A DNA stretch of 64,000 nt from Filomicrobium insigne (lineage in GTDB: Bacteria; Pseudomonadota; Alphaproteobacteria; Rhizobiales; Hyphomicrobiaceae), in contig NZ_FNJC01000005.1 of assembly GCF_900104305.1 (NCBI RefSeq), positions 1 through 64,000 of the forward strand, given 5' to 3'. Position 1 is the stretch's first letter; the number at the start of each line of letters is the position of its first letter. The position numbers were made by a program, and so were the translations under genes. The notes below the pieces were generated by a model, which saw nothing but the letters and a program-made list of their open reading frames with translations, made no database searches and was not told the origin of the DNA. Shown here in pieces: positions 35,697-44,696 of this stretch.

Positions 35697-36656
35697 ATGA
35701 CTGCGCCCATATCCGCTGAAGACCGCGGCCAGATCGATGAATTTTTGCAAATGCTGTCAGCCGAACGTGGGGCTGCAGCAAACACCCTGGCCGCCTACCA
35801 GCGCGACTTGCATGATGCCTGCCACTTTTTCGCAGCCAACAACTGCAGGCTCGTCTCAGTCTCACCAGACAACATCCGCGCCTACCTGACGTCCCTTTCA
35901 GCTGCAGGGCTATCGCCAGCCTCCAGAGCGCGGCGACTGTCGTCGTTGCGCCAGTTGTTTCGCTTCCTGACGGCGGAAGGCAGGGTCCCGGAAGACCCAA
36001 GTCACGGCGTTGCCGCCCCCAAATCGGGCCGCCGCCTTCCCAAAACGCTCACCGTCGAAGAAGTCGATGGCCTGATCGACGCAGCGCGCCGTCGAACGGA
36101 AGGCACATCCGGCATCGAACGCATGCGCGCTCTGCGGTTACACTGTCTGATCGAACTGCTGTACGCCACTGGACTTCGCGTTAGCGAGCTTGTCTCACTT
36201 CCGCGTACAGTTTTGCGCGGCGATGATCGGATGCTGACGATCAAGGGCAAAGGCGGCCGTGAACGTCTCGTGCCTTTGAATTCCGGGGCTCGCACCGCGC
36301 TTCAACGCTATTTGTCCATCGGCGAGGAGGAGCACGCGGCTCTCTCAGCGACGGTCGCAACGCGCTGGCTGTTTCCATCAAAAAGCGACACGGGCCATTT
36401 GACGCGCCAACGGTTCGCTCAAGATTTGAAAGAGCTGGCAGTGGCGGCCGGATTGGCGCCCGAGAGCGTCAGCCCCCATGTTCTACGCCACGCCTTCGCC
36501 AGCCATCTCCTGGATCGCGGGGCCGATCTGCGCGCCGTTCAGCAACTTCTTGGACACGCAGACATTTCAACAACCGAGATCTACACCCACGTTCTCGAAG
36601 AACGTTTGAAGAAACTGGTCAAGGAACACCATCCGTTGGCCCGCCGCGAACCCTGA
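35697..36656 (+). CDS. xerD: Tyrosine recombinase XerD
   Basis: Site-specific recombinase of 319 aa that resolves chromosome dimers at dif with XerC and FtsK. N-terminal SAM-like core-binding domain (about 10-100, LSAERGAAANTLAAYQRDL) and C-terminal catalytic domain with the expected residues: Arg in ATGLRVSELVSL, Lys in IKGKGGRERLVPL, HVLRHAFASHLL, LLGHADISTTEIYTHV with nucleophile Tyr. No flanking attachment repeats or integrase-type neighbours, so it is a chromosomal Xer rather than a phage integrase. Confidence 0.95.
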   Translation: MTAPISAEDRGQIDEFLQMLSAERGAAANTLAAYQRDLHDACHFFAANNCRLVSVSPDNIRAYLTSLSAAGLSPASRARRLSSLRQLFRFLTAEGRVPEDPSHGVAAPKSGRRLPKTLTVEEVDGLIDAARRRTEGTSGIERMRALRLHCLIELLYATGLRVSELVSLPRTVLRGDDRMLTIKGKGGRERLVPLNSGARTALQRYLSIGEEEHAALSATVATRWLFPSKSDTGHLTRQRFAQDLKELAVAAGLAPESVSPHVLRHAFASHLLDRGADLRAVQQLLGHADISTTEIYTHVLEERLKKLVKEHHPLARREP

Positions 36657-36761
36657 CGGTCAGTCGATTTACCATGGTCGAAATCACCGCCGCAGAAAGC
36701 TGATGCTGCGCCGCACGAATGCTATCATGTCAATGGTTGCGGCACTCACGGGGTCTCGGTC

Positions 36762-36790
36762 TTGACACCAACCCCGGACAAAAGTGTATC
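36762..36790 (+). promoter_or_regulatory. Putative accA promoter
   Basis: TTGACA (36762-36767) and TGTATC (36785-36790) with a 17-base spacer. The first element is a perfect housekeeping -35 match, the second is weak. The leader before the accA ATG would be only about 12 bases. Confidence 0.45.
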
Positions 36791-36808
36791 TGCCCACACA
36801 CAAGTACG

Positions 36809-37831
36809 ATGAGCGAGCCTGAACTGAGGCTCCGCGACGTCATTGAAAGGTCCGTTCCGTTGGAAAACAGCTCGCCTGTCCGCACGTATCTCGACTTCGA
36901 AAAGCCGATCGCAGAACTCGATAAAAAGATCCACGAACTCAAGACGTTGATCGGGGATGATACGAACGAGTCTATGCGCGGAGAAATCGAGAAACTGGAG
37001 GAAAAAGCGCGCACGGCCCTCGCTGAAACTTACGCCAAGCTTACGCCTTGGCAGAAGACTCTCGTGGCCCGCTACACCGAGCGGCCACACTGCCTCGACT
37101 ATATCAACGGCCTTATCGAAGATTTCACGCCGCTAGCAGGCGATCGATACTTCGCGGAAGACGAAGCAATCGTTGGTGGCGTAGGCACCTTCCGCGGCCG
37201 TTCCGTCATGGTCATGGGCCACGAAAAGGGCTCGGATACAGAAAGCCGGATCAAACACAATTTCGGCATGGCCATGCCGGAAGGCTACCGCAAAGCCGTC
37301 CGCTTAATGGAAATGGCTGACCAGTTCTCGCTTCCCATCATCACGCTCGTGGACACAGCCGGTGCCTATCCCGGCATCGGGGCGGAAGAGCGCGGTCAGG
37401 CCGAAGCCATTGCCCGGTCCACCGATTGTTGCCTGAAACTCGGCGTTCCGATTGTCAGCGTCGTTATCGGCGAAGGCGGATCCGGCGGTGCTGTGGCGAT
37501 CGCGACGGCCAACACCATACTTATGCTCGAACACGCCATTTACTCGGTGATTTCACCAGAGGGTGCCGCTTCAATCATTTGGCGAGACGCCGAAAAGAAG
37601 GAAGAAGCCGCCACTGCAATGAAAATCACAGCTCAGGACCTTGAGGAACTCGGCGTGATCGACGGTATCATTGCCGAACCCGTAGGCGGCGCGCATCGCG
37701 ACCCCAAAGGGGTCATCGACGCAACAGGAACGGCAATTGCGCTGGCCCTGGCGGGCTTTGAGACCATGACGCCCGACCAGATCCGTCGGCACCGTCGCGA
37801 CCGCTTCTTGCAAATGGGCCGCAACCTGTAG
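36809..37831 (+). CDS. accA: Acetyl-CoA carboxylase carboxyltransferase alpha subunit
   Basis: The alpha chain of the carboxyltransferase that makes malonyl-CoA for fatty acid synthesis. About 340 aa from the ATG at 36809; typical lengths are about 317, so a start a few codons later is possible. The diagnostic [20 protein letters not shown] lies near the N-terminus, and the biotin/CoA site region [19 protein letters not shown] and [12 protein letters not shown] follow. The upstream stretch from 36719 overlaps the likely promoter and is not translated. Confidence 0.96.
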   Translation: MSEPELRLRDVIERSVPLENSSPVRTYLDFEKPIAELDKKIHELKTLIGDDTNESMRGEIEKLEEKARTALAETYAKLTPWQKTLVARYTERPHCLDYINGLIEDFTPLAGDRYFAEDEAIVGGVGTFRGRSVMVMGHEKGSDTESRIKHNFGMAMPEGYRKAVRLMEMADQFSLPIITLVDTAGAYPGIGAEERGQAEAIARSTDCCLKLGVPIVSVVIGEGGSGGAVAIATANTILMLEHAIYSVISPEGAASIIWRDAEKKEEAATAMKITAQDLEELGVIDGIIAEPVGGAHRDPKGVIDATGTAIALALAGFETMTPDQIRRHRRDRFLQMGRNL

Positions 37832-38027
37832 TCCGCACAATACCCTTACCTGAGGCGAAACAGCTGCAGCAACGCGCCTCCAGAGGTAGCTTATTCTCAT
37901 AAGTTACAAAGCGTTACGTGATGGGTTGACCCCAATTCCGCCTACAGACCGCCGCATTCCTAAGCTCATTTCTGAGCAGGGAACGAATCATTGCGCATCC
38001 GCCCAATCATCGCTAATCTCATGCGCG

Positions 38028-38043
38028 TTAACATTTTGTTAAC
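38028..38043 (+). promoter_or_regulatory. CtrA-type box upstream of first L,D-transpeptidase
   Basis: TTAA-CATTTTG-TTAAC is an exact match to the full CtrA consensus TTAA-N7-TTAAC of alphaproteobacteria, 45 bp before the chosen ATG at 38089. It suggests cell-cycle control of the first L,D-transpeptidase. CtrA binding itself is not shown. Confidence 0.6.
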
Positions 38044-38088
38044 CGTTACGAATCGAAGGTGATCGGCGTGCGCCAGGGGCACTGCGTC

Positions 38089-39090
38089 ATGAGTCTGATC
38101 ATCACTGATATGTTGAAAATGTTGCGCGCTATCACGCTCGTCGCAGCATGCGGCTTATTGTTGGCTGCGTGCGCAAATGCACCTCAAATCCCACCCGCCG
38201 AACAGCCATTGTCACGTCCCGCCATGATGTTGATGGGACACAAGGGCATGGAAGTGGGCTCACCGATCTTTATTCGGATCTTTAAGCAGGAATCCGAACT
38301 TGAGGTCTGGAAGGCCCGCGATGACGGCCGGTTCTACCATTACAAAACTTACCCAATATGTAATTGGTCCGGCGAACTGGGGCCGAAGGTGAAGCAGGGC
38401 GACAAACAAGCGCCGGAGGGCTTCTACACCGTAGCCAGCGGCCAGATGAACCCGAACTCGAGCTTCCACATCGCGTTCAATCTAGGTTACCCCAACGCCT
38501 ACGACCGCGCTCACAACCGGACCGGAGACTTCCTCATGGTCCACGGCAAGTGCCGTTCAGCAGGCTGTTACGCCATGACAGACGCGCTGATTGAGGAAAT
38601 CTACGCCCTAGCCCGCGAAGCATTCCGCGGAGGTCAGGAGAGGATTGAGGTTCACGCGTTTCCATTCCGCATGACCGACGCCAACATGGAACTTCACCGC
38701 GATAACAAGTGGTACAAGTTCTGGAGGACGCTGAAGGAAGGATACGACCACTTCGAAGTGCATCGCATCCCGCCGACGGTCGCCGTTTGTAATCGCAACT
38801 ATATCGTCAATGTTCACCTGCCCCAAAACAGCAGGATTGATCCCATCGGTCACTGCCCACGCTTCATGCGGCCGCAGATTGAGCCGTTTGTCCCGAGAAG
38901 CTCCACGGAACAGCAAATCGCGCTGGAACGGTACACCGCACCCGGCCAGCGCATGCGCACCGTAGCTTCGGAAACGCAATCGCCAATTGCAACGGGAGCC
39001 ATCGGCACAGGCCCAAAATTTGGCCTTGGCATCGCATCCAGTGGCTATACGCAATCACCGCCCTCCGCGGCGCTAGGCTTCAACCAGTAA
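38089..39090 (+). CDS. L,D-transpeptidase lipoprotein (YkuD/YafK type), copy 1
   Basis: About 333 aa. An N-terminal signal ends in the lipobox LLLAAC, so the mature protein is probably a lipoprotein. The YkuD-type catalytic domain (about 55-200) has PICNWSGELGPK, KQGDKQAPEGFYTVASGQ and the active-site motif HGKCRSAGCYAMTD, with His152 and Cys160 as catalytic candidates. These enzymes make 3-3 peptidoglycan crosslinks or attach or cut proteins at meso-DAP. The ATG at 38089 follows AGGGG; ATGs at 38110 and 38119 are alternatives. First of three tandem paralogues, with a CtrA-like box upstream and a terminator after it. Confidence 0.9.
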   Translation: MSLIITDMLKMLRAITLVAACGLLLAACANAPQIPPAEQPLSRPAMMLMGHKGMEVGSPIFIRIFKQESELEVWKARDDGRFYHYKTYPICNWSGELGPKVKQGDKQAPEGFYTVASGQMNPNSSFHIAFNLGYPNAYDRAHNRTGDFLMVHGKCRSAGCYAMTDALIEEIYALAREAFRGGQERIEVHAFPFRMTDANMELHRDNKWYKFWRTLKEGYDHFEVHRIPPTVAVCNRNYIVNVHLPQNSRIDPIGHCPRFMRPQIEPFVPRSSTEQQIALERYTAPGQRMRTVASETQSPIATGAIGTGPKFGLGIASSGYTQSPPSAALGFNQ

Positions 39091-39105
39091 GCCGCTCGCA
39101 ACGCA

Positions 39106-39152
39106 ATCCCACCCAGGGTCATTTGACCTACCCTGGGTGGGATGTTTCTTTT
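39106..39152 (+). terminator. Terminator after L,D-transpeptidase copy 1
   Basis: Perfect 13-bp stem (TCCCACCCAGGGT at 39107-39119, complement at 39130-39142), 10-base loop, then TGTTTCTTTT. It ends the copy-1 transcript 17 bp after the stop. It overlaps a possible early start of copy 2 at 39142, which argues for the later start. Confidence 0.85.
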
Positions 39153-39186
39153 GCGGACGAGTATTCCCGCGAGGTTTCCTCGAGAG

Positions 39187-40080
39187 ATGACCCGCAAGTC
39201 CGAAAATCGAGAACCACGGCGCCGTCGCCGCCCCGGAGCGGCACTGTTCGTCCTTGGTACCATCCTTATATTGCTAGGTGCCGTTTTCGTGCGCCAGCAT
39301 TGGACCACGCTCTCCGCTTATCACGACGACGTTGTTCTTCAAGGAGAACGCCTCTGGCGCAAAGCGTTTGCCCGCTTCGGGCTACCGCTCCCGAGAACCC
39401 CGGACCTGAATTCGCTCGAGGCCCGCCTTCAAGATGCCGGATTAAAACTCGGCGATCCAATTTTTATGCGGATCTTCAAGCGTGAGTTTCTGCTCGAAAT
39501 CTGGATCCAGCGAGACGGCAAGTTTCAGCGCTTCGCCACATATCCCATCTGCCGATACTCCGGACAGCTCGGACCAAAACTGAAGCAAGGCGACCACCAG
39601 TCACCCGAAGGCATCTATACGGTTTCCTCGGGTCAGCTTAATCCGGCGAGCCGTTGGCATCGCTCCTTCAACCTCGGCTTTCCCAATGCGTTCGATCGCA
39701 GTCACGACCGCACAGGCACCTTTCTGATGGTCCACGGCGGATGTTCTTCGATCGGATGCTACGCAATGACCAACGATGTGATTGATGAGATCTGGGAGAT
39801 CGTCACCTCGGCGCTGAAAAGCGGTCAACCGCGCTTCCAGGTGCAGATTTTTCCTTTCCGTATGACTTCAGAAGCAATCGAAGCACGCGCCGATCACAAA
39901 TGGGCACCGTTCTGGCGTGATTTGAAACACGCCCACGACCTCTTCGAGAAGACGCAAATCCCGCCACGCGTGGCCATCTGCCGTAAACGCTACGTCGCCA
40001 CACCCGGCGTCGAGCGCTCCGATGGATCAGCCACGATCGGCGAATCCTGCGCAACGCAGAACGCGGTCGTTACCAATTGA
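39187..40080 (+). CDS. L,D-transpeptidase (YkuD/YafK type), copy 2
   Basis: About 297 aa from the ATG at 39187. A very basic N-terminus (KSENREPRRRRRPG) precedes a single membrane helix (about 20-42, ALFVLGTILILLGAVFV), so it is anchored rather than a lipoprotein. Catalytic domain as in copy 1: PICRYSGQLGPK, KQGDHQSPEGIYTVSSGQ, and HGGCSSIGCYAMTN with the conserved His and Cys. The earlier ATG at 39142 lies inside the preceding terminator. It is clearly paralogous to the flanking genes along its whole catalytic part (FRMT, FEKTQIPPRVAICRKRY). Confidence 0.9.
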   Translation: MTRKSENREPRRRRRPGAALFVLGTILILLGAVFVRQHWTTLSAYHDDVVLQGERLWRKAFARFGLPLPRTPDLNSLEARLQDAGLKLGDPIFMRIFKREFLLEIWIQRDGKFQRFATYPICRYSGQLGPKLKQGDHQSPEGIYTVSSGQLNPASRWHRSFNLGFPNAFDRSHDRTGTFLMVHGGCSSIGCYAMTNDVIDEIWEIVTSALKSGQPRFQVQIFPFRMTSEAIEARADHKWAPFWRDLKHAHDLFEKTQIPPRVAICRKRYVATPGVERSDGSATIGESCATQNAVVTN

Positions 40081-40136
40081 ACGCCATGCCCGCTGCATCT
40101 TTGTGGAAGCCCGCATAGATTGAACCGGCGGCTTCG

Positions 40137-40151
40137 TTAAGCATTGTTCAA
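40137..40151 (+). promoter_or_regulatory. Near-consensus CtrA-like half-matched box
   Basis: TTAA-GCATTGT-TCAA differs from TTAA-N7-TTAA by one base, and lies about 100 bp upstream of the third L,D-transpeptidase. On its own it is weak; it is listed because of the perfect box before copy 1. Confidence 0.3.
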
Positions 40152-40253
40152 TGAAATCGTCACAATGCTTCAGCATTTGGTGTGCACTTGGCAGTACCCT
40201 TGATAGCGCCGGACGCCGCCTTACGCGCAGACCGGCATGAGAAGGAACAGGCA

Positions 40254-41453
40254 GTGTCTAGATCCACATGGTCCTGCTTCGCTTATGCGCGTTCAGTCAA
40301 ACCTCTGGCTGTCGGCTTGGTCGGCTTGTCTGTCGCCATCCTGATCCTCTTAGGCGCAATACCGCGCGCTTACGCAATTTCAATCGAGCTCAAAGGTGCA
40401 GCGCCTGACCGCATCGAGCGGCAACGCCAAGCTGCCAACGGCGACCTCCCCCTCCCGTCGACACCTAATGTAGGGAAGCTAGACGAACGACTCGCGAACA
40501 AGCAATTGACACGCGGAAACCCCGTCCTCTTGCGCATCTTCAAGGACGAGTCCGAATTCGAAATATGGATGAAGAAGGACAATCGCTACGTCCACTTCGC
40601 AACGTATCCCATTTGCCATTGGTCCGGTGACCTCGGGCCGAAACTTGTGGAAGGCGACAAGCAAAGTCCTGAAGGTTTTTACACCATAACCCGCAAGCGC
40701 CTCCACCGCAGCGGACGCTGGCCGCGGTCTTTCAATCTGGGCTTTCCCAACGTTTTAGACCGTTCGCTGCTGCGGACGGGGTCTTACTTGCTCATTCACG
40801 GAGGCTGTTCCTCTGTTGGCTGCTACGCCATGACCGACGCGGTCATGACCGAAATCTTCGGTCTTGTGTACGACGCCATAAAGGCGGGACAGGACTACGT
40901 GCCGGTTCATGTCTTTCCCTTCCGCATGACCAACGAGAATCTCGCAAGTCACGTTGAGAGTGAGTGGCGTGACTTTTGGATCAACTTGAAGGAAGGCTAC
41001 GATTCCTTTGAGCGCACGCGGCTCCCCCCACGGATCAGCGTGTGCAATGGTCGCTACAGCATTCTCGATGCCGCCCCCGGGGAGGGGGGCGCTCACCCCC
41101 CTTTAGCCGTGTGCGGCGAGACAGCCGCAGTTCTTCAGGCAGAGGAGACATTACAAAATATTGTCCACCAGCCCTCCCGTTGGAAAGCGTTGTCCGTGGA
41201 GGAACAGAAGCTGGTCGCACTGCTGCCGTTACCGATCGAGACGATAGCCGCCCAGCACTTAGCCGCTAAATCTACCAATACGAAATCGCGTCCTCCGCGT
41301 GCGGTGGCCGCCGGCCCCCCCCTTCCCCGTCTTCAGTGCAATCTGGGCTTGGCGAGCTGTCGCCGTTTCCTGGCTTTGCAGCAACGAAGCTACCAAGCGC
41401 GCACCACCAAGGGCAAAACAGGTGTCGCAACGGCGCGTTCAAATCGCAACTAG
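40254..41453 (+). CDS. L,D-transpeptidase (YkuD/YafK type), copy 3
   Basis: About 399 aa from a GTG at 40254 preceded by AAGGAA; the frame extends to a GTG at 40182 with a weaker site. A signal/anchor segment (about 18-42, LAVGLVGLSVAILILLGAIPRAYA) leads to the catalytic domain: PICHWSGDLGPK, EGDKQSPEGFYTI and HGGCSSVGCYAMTD. The C-terminal 110 residues are unique to this copy: Pro/Ala-rich, with three extra Cys (CGETA, CNLGLASC). This tail contains a C8 run in the DNA (41315-41322). Same family and order as copies 1 and 2, likely by tandem duplication. Confidence 0.9.
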   Translation: MSRSTWSCFAYARSVKPLAVGLVGLSVAILILLGAIPRAYAISIELKGAAPDRIERQRQAANGDLPLPSTPNVGKLDERLANKQLTRGNPVLLRIFKDESEFEIWMKKDNRYVHFATYPICHWSGDLGPKLVEGDKQSPEGFYTITRKRLHRSGRWPRSFNLGFPNVLDRSLLRTGSYLLIHGGCSSVGCYAMTDAVMTEIFGLVYDAIKAGQDYVPVHVFPFRMTNENLASHVESEWRDFWINLKEGYDSFERTRLPPRISVCNGRYSILDAAPGEGGAHPPLAVCGETAAVLQAEETLQNIVHQPSRWKALSVEEQKLVALLPLPIETIAAQHLAAKSTNTKSRPPRAVAAGPPLPRLQCNLGLASCRRFLALQQRSYQARTTKGKTGVATARSNRN

Positions 41454-41597
41454 GACGAGGCGGTAGAAACCGAAAATATGGCGCATCAATATTCAGTGAA
41501 AAGCAATTGTGTTCCTTAGGAAACTGAACCAACCGGCGCACGTGACCTTATATCTGAATATCAGACACAAGGTTTCGCTCCCGAAGAGGAACAGGTA

Positions 41598-41918
41598 ATG
41601 CAAATTTGGAAATCCACACTCGTACTGGCATGCGCGGCAACGCTGCCGATCTTTGCAGCGGCGACACCTGCTGCCGCAAAGATCCGATGTGACGGCGCGT
41701 ATCAGATTGTCAACGGGTCGCTGATCGCAACACCCTACTGCGGCGATAATTATCTCGCGTCGGTCGCCCAGAGTTACGGTAGCCGCGTCTCAGCCCGCGC
41801 AATCCGTAACAACCCGAGTAAGAAGGAAGAAGTCTGCAGACTAGTCGGACATGACACGCGCGTTCAGGATATCTGCGCACCCTACACCAACTTTGGCGAT
41901 CACGGCCGGCGCAGATAA
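41598..41918 (+). CDS. Small secreted Cys-containing protein
   Basis: A 106 aa protein with a clear signal peptide (STLVLACAATLPIFAAATPAAA, cleavage before KIRCDG). The mature 77 residues contain four Cys (RCDG, PYCGDN, EVCRL, DICAPY), enough for two disulfides, and end in a basic GDHGRRR tail. AGAGGAACAGGTA precedes the ATG. No family recognised; similar short proteins occur in Hyphomicrobiales. It is downstream of the L,D-transpeptidases, 144 bp away, on the same strand; a cell-envelope role is a guess. Confidence 0.75.
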   Translation: MQIWKSTLVLACAATLPIFAAATPAAAKIRCDGAYQIVNGSLIATPYCGDNYLASVAQSYGSRVSARAIRNNPSKKEEVCRLVGHDTRVQDICAPYTNFGDHGRRR

Positions 41919-41947
41919 TCAGCGCCCGCTAGGAAAGCGAAGCTGCT

Positions 41948-42343
41948 TCAGCGGCTCTTTTTACTTTCCGCTCCGACAGGGAGAGGTCGCGCGTGATGAC
42001 AGGTCAGACGCCATCCGCCGGCCTCCTTCACGAAGACGTTGCTCGCCGTCATCCGTGCCCCGCCGACTTCCTCGACGCAGAGTACGAACGCCATCCGCTC
42101 CGTACGGATGACGGTTACCTCCTTCGGAAAGATCTCCGGCGGCTCTGCTAAAACCAGAACGTCGTGCCAGGAGGCCATCACCTCTTCGCGTCCTGTGATA
42201 CCCGGCCAATTGGGATGGTACACGGAAACAACATCGCGAGCCGACCACAGAGCATCCATTGTTGCGAAATCACCTGAGCGGATCGCGGCGTAGAAGCGAT
42301 CGTTGGCGGCGATGACTTCAGTCTGCTCCATGTCCTGATCCAT
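41948..42343 (-). CDS. NTF2-like / SnoaL-fold protein
   Basis: The 131 aa protein has the cone-shaped NTF2-like fold pattern: an N-terminal helix (EVIAANDRFYAAIRSGDFATMDALWS), VVSVYHPNWPGITGREEVMASW, and C-terminal strands ending with FVKEAGGWRLTCHHARP. It resembles SnoaL_3 / YybH-type proteins, which may be small enzymes or ligand binders. GGAGGAAC lies directly before the ATG. It follows bioZ by about 80 bp on the same strand and may be the last gene of the biotin transcript, but no biotin role is known. Confidence 0.85.
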   Translation of the reverse strand: MDQDMEQTEVIAANDRFYAAIRSGDFATMDALWSARDVVSVYHPNWPGITGREEVMASWHDVLVLAEPPEIFPKEVTVIRTERMAFVLCVEEVGGARMTASNVFVKEAGGWRLTCHHARPLPVGAESKKSR

Positions 42344-42423
42344 GACGTTCCTCCATCTCCCTGGAACCGGTCTTCACGCAAGCGCATGTCACGGAGGTGA
42401 CGCACTTCCCGCCTTCCAGTTCC

Positions 42424-43428
42424 CTAGAGACGGAAGACGACCGCGCCACCTGTCAGACCAGCGCCTGCTGCCGAGAATAGCACGACTTGCGAGGAACGAT
42501 AGTCGCGAGCTTCCGCACCTTTCGATAGCGTGAACGGAATCGAGGCGGCGGAGCTATTCGCGTAGTCTGGCACTGTCGAAATAACTTGGTCGGCTGAACA
42601 CCCCAAACGCCCGCGAACGGCCTCAATAATGCGGGCATTTGCCTGGTGTGGAATCCAATGGTCGATGTCCGAAATACTCAGTCCTGCCTGCGTCAAAGCT
42701 GCACGACTTGTATCTGTCATCATGGCCACCGCCTTCTGAAACACGGCCCGCCCGTCAGACAACGACATCAGCGTTTCAATTGGATCCAGCCCCATGCGGA
42801 ATGGCTGCCGGCTTCCTCCTGACGGGATTTTGATGAGATCGTATCCATCACCCTCACTCGCCAGTTCGCAACCGATAACGCCTGCATTTTCTCTGGAACT
42901 CGGAGCCAGCAAAACGGCGCCTGCAGCATCGGCAAAAAGGATCGCGCTCGCACGCTCTTCCGGATTTATGCGCCGCGACAGAATATTGCCAGCGATGACA
43001 AGAACTGGAACGCGCCTTGTTCTCACGAAGGAATCCGCCAAGCTCAAAGCATAAACGAAACCGGCGCAGGCGCCTGCCATGTCAATGCCCCCGGCCCGGC
43101 TCAACCCCAGGCGATGCGCCACGAGCGGAGCCGACGGCGGCAACAAATGATCCGGTGTAGACGTCGCGAGCAACAAAAGCCCGACGTCCTTGCGTGCGAG
43201 TCCCGCCCGCTCTAGCGCCCGCTCCCCTGCAGCAATTGCGATGTCCGAAAGTGCCTGATCATCATGCGCCCATCGGCGGGACCGGATTCCCGTCCGTCGC
43301 TCGATCCACCCAGCTTCGAGCCCAAGCTGCTGCTCGATTTCGGCATTGGTAACGATCCGCTCCGGCGCATAATGCCCAAGCCCAGCGATCTCGACACCAA
43401 TGCTATTCCTACTGCCCGCGACACTCAT
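42424..43428 (-). CDS. bioZ: BioZ-type 3-ketoacyl-ACP synthase III
   Basis: KAS III (FabH fold) of 334 aa with the Cys-His-Asn triad: MAGACAGFVYAL, IPHQANARIIEAV and VPDYANSSAASIPF. Its ATG overlaps the bioA stop by four bases, so it is part of the bio operon. In Agrobacterium and Brucella, such an operon-encoded FabH homologue (BioZ) condenses glutaryl-CoA with malonyl-ACP to start pimeloyl-ACP synthesis, replacing BioC/BioH. The position strongly supports that role over general fatty acid initiation. Confidence 0.92.
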   Translation of the reverse strand: MSVAGSRNSIGVEIAGLGHYAPERIVTNAEIEQQLGLEAGWIERRTGIRSRRWAHDDQALSDIAIAAGERALERAGLARKDVGLLLLATSTPDHLLPPSAPLVAHRLGLSRAGGIDMAGACAGFVYALSLADSFVRTRRVPVLVIAGNILSRRINPEERASAILFADAAGAVLLAPSSRENAGVIGCELASEGDGYDLIKIPSGGSRQPFRMGLDPIETLMSLSDGRAVFQKAVAMMTDTSRAALTQAGLSISDIDHWIPHQANARIIEAVRGRLGCSADQVISTVPDYANSSAASIPFTLSKGAEARDYRSSQVVLFSAAGAGLTGGAVVFRL

Positions 43429-44696
43429 GCGGCATTAACCAACTCGGCGGCATCAGAAATCGCATCATAAATTTTGTCGAGATCCTGCGCCGTCACACAG
43501 TACGGCGGAAGCACATAGATCGTGGAGCCCAACGGTCGCAACAGAACGTCCCTTTCGAGGAAGAAGTCATAAAGGCGAGGCCCTACCCCGGCGAGATAGC
43601 CAGGATCCCCGCAAGCCAGATCCATAGCTGCAATCGTCCCGCACTGACGCAGGGATGAAAAACGTTGGTCACCGGAAAACCGGTTGAGCCGTTCGGACTG
43701 TAGCGTGCTCAAGGTCGAGATACGTTGGCCCACCGGCTCGCTTTGCCAGATTCCGACGTTGGCCAACGCAGCGGCGCAGGCGATCGGGTTCGCCGTATAC
43801 GAACTCGAATGATAAAAGGTCCGCGTGCGATCTTGAGAATAGTGCGCTTCAAATATCGGCGCCGTCGCCAACGTCGCCGCTAGCGGCATGCTTCCCCCCG
43901 TGATCCCCTTTGCCAGACACAGAATATCAGGCGTGATGCCTGCCTGTTCACACGCAAACAACGTGCCCGTCCGCCCCCATCCGGTCATGACCTCGTCGGC
44001 AATCAACAGCACATCAAACCGCTCACAGATGCGTTTCATCTCTGTGAGCGTCTCTGCCGGCCAGGTCAGCATACCTCCGGCCCCGAGGATCAATGGTTCC
44101 ACGATGAGCGCAGCCACCGCCTGATCACGGCATGCCGCTTCAAGCGCATCGAGCGTGCCCTGCTCGCTCCCCGACACAGGAAACGGCAACCGCTCAACAT
44201 CGAACAACAAAGGACCATAGGCCTCGTTAAAAACGCCCCGCGCACCTGCCGACATCGTTCCGACAGTGTCGCCATGATAGGCGTGCTCCAGCGCAAGGAT
44301 GCGTGAACGCGGTTCCCCTCTGTTGTGCCAATACCCGAGCGCCATCTTCAGACCAACTTCAACGGCGGTCGATCCGGAATCGGAATAAAACACATGCGAC
44401 AAGCCTGCGGGAGCAAGACGGATGAGTTCCTGCGCCAGCCGCTCCGCAGGCTCATGCGTAAAGCCAGCGAAGATGACATGATCCAGCACATCGCACTGAC
44501 GCTTTATCGCGTCCATGATGTGCGGATGCCGATGACCGTGGGTAACAACCCACCACGACGAAATGGCATCGAGGATCTTCCGGCCTGAAGCCGTTTGCAG
44601 GATCGCACCCTTAGCACGCGCAATTTCCGGAAACTCTGCCTGCAGCGCATGTTGCGTGAAAGGATGCCAAACGGGCGATTCTGATTGCACGCTCAT
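43425..44696 (-). CDS. bioA: Adenosylmethionine-8-amino-7-oxononanoate aminotransferase
   Basis: PLP-dependent class III aminotransferase, 423 aa, converting KAPA to DAPA with S-adenosylmethionine as amino donor. Family marks: HPFTQHALQAEFPEI, SSWWVVTHGHRHPHI, YSDSGSTAVEVGLKMALGYW, LIADEVMTGWGRTGTLFA and the PLP lysine in LCLAKGITGGSMPLAAT. Overlaps bioD and bioZ by four bases on each side. Confidence 0.97.
   Translation of the reverse strand: MSVQSESPVWHPFTQHALQAEFPEIARAKGAILQTASGRKILDAISSWWVVTHGHRHPHIMDAIKRQCDVLDHVIFAGFTHEPAERLAQELIRLAPAGLSHVFYSDSGSTAVEVGLKMALGYWHNRGEPRSRILALEHAYHGDTVGTMSAGARGVFNEAYGPLLFDVERLPFPVSGSEQGTLDALEAACRDQAVAALIVEPLILGAGGMLTWPAETLTEMKRICERFDVLLIADEVMTGWGRTGTLFACEQAGITPDILCLAKGITGGSMPLAATLATAPIFEAHYSQDRTRTFYHSSSYTANPIACAAALANVGIWQSEPVGQRISTLSTLQSERLNRFSGDQRFSSLRQCGTIAAMDLACGDPGYLAGVGPRLYDFFLERDVLLRPLGSTIYVLPPYCVTAQDLDKIYDAISDAAELVNAA

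Noticed and set aside
35697-36656. XerD as a phage or integron integrase
   Set aside because: Sequence pattern and neighbours (repeat-like gene, accA) fit the housekeeping XerD; no tRNA, attachment repeats or phage genes nearby.
39142-39186. Earlier ATG for L,D-transpeptidase copy 2
   Set aside because: It lies at the end of a 13-bp stem terminator; a start inside a terminator is unlikely, and the ATG at 39187 gives a complete protein.
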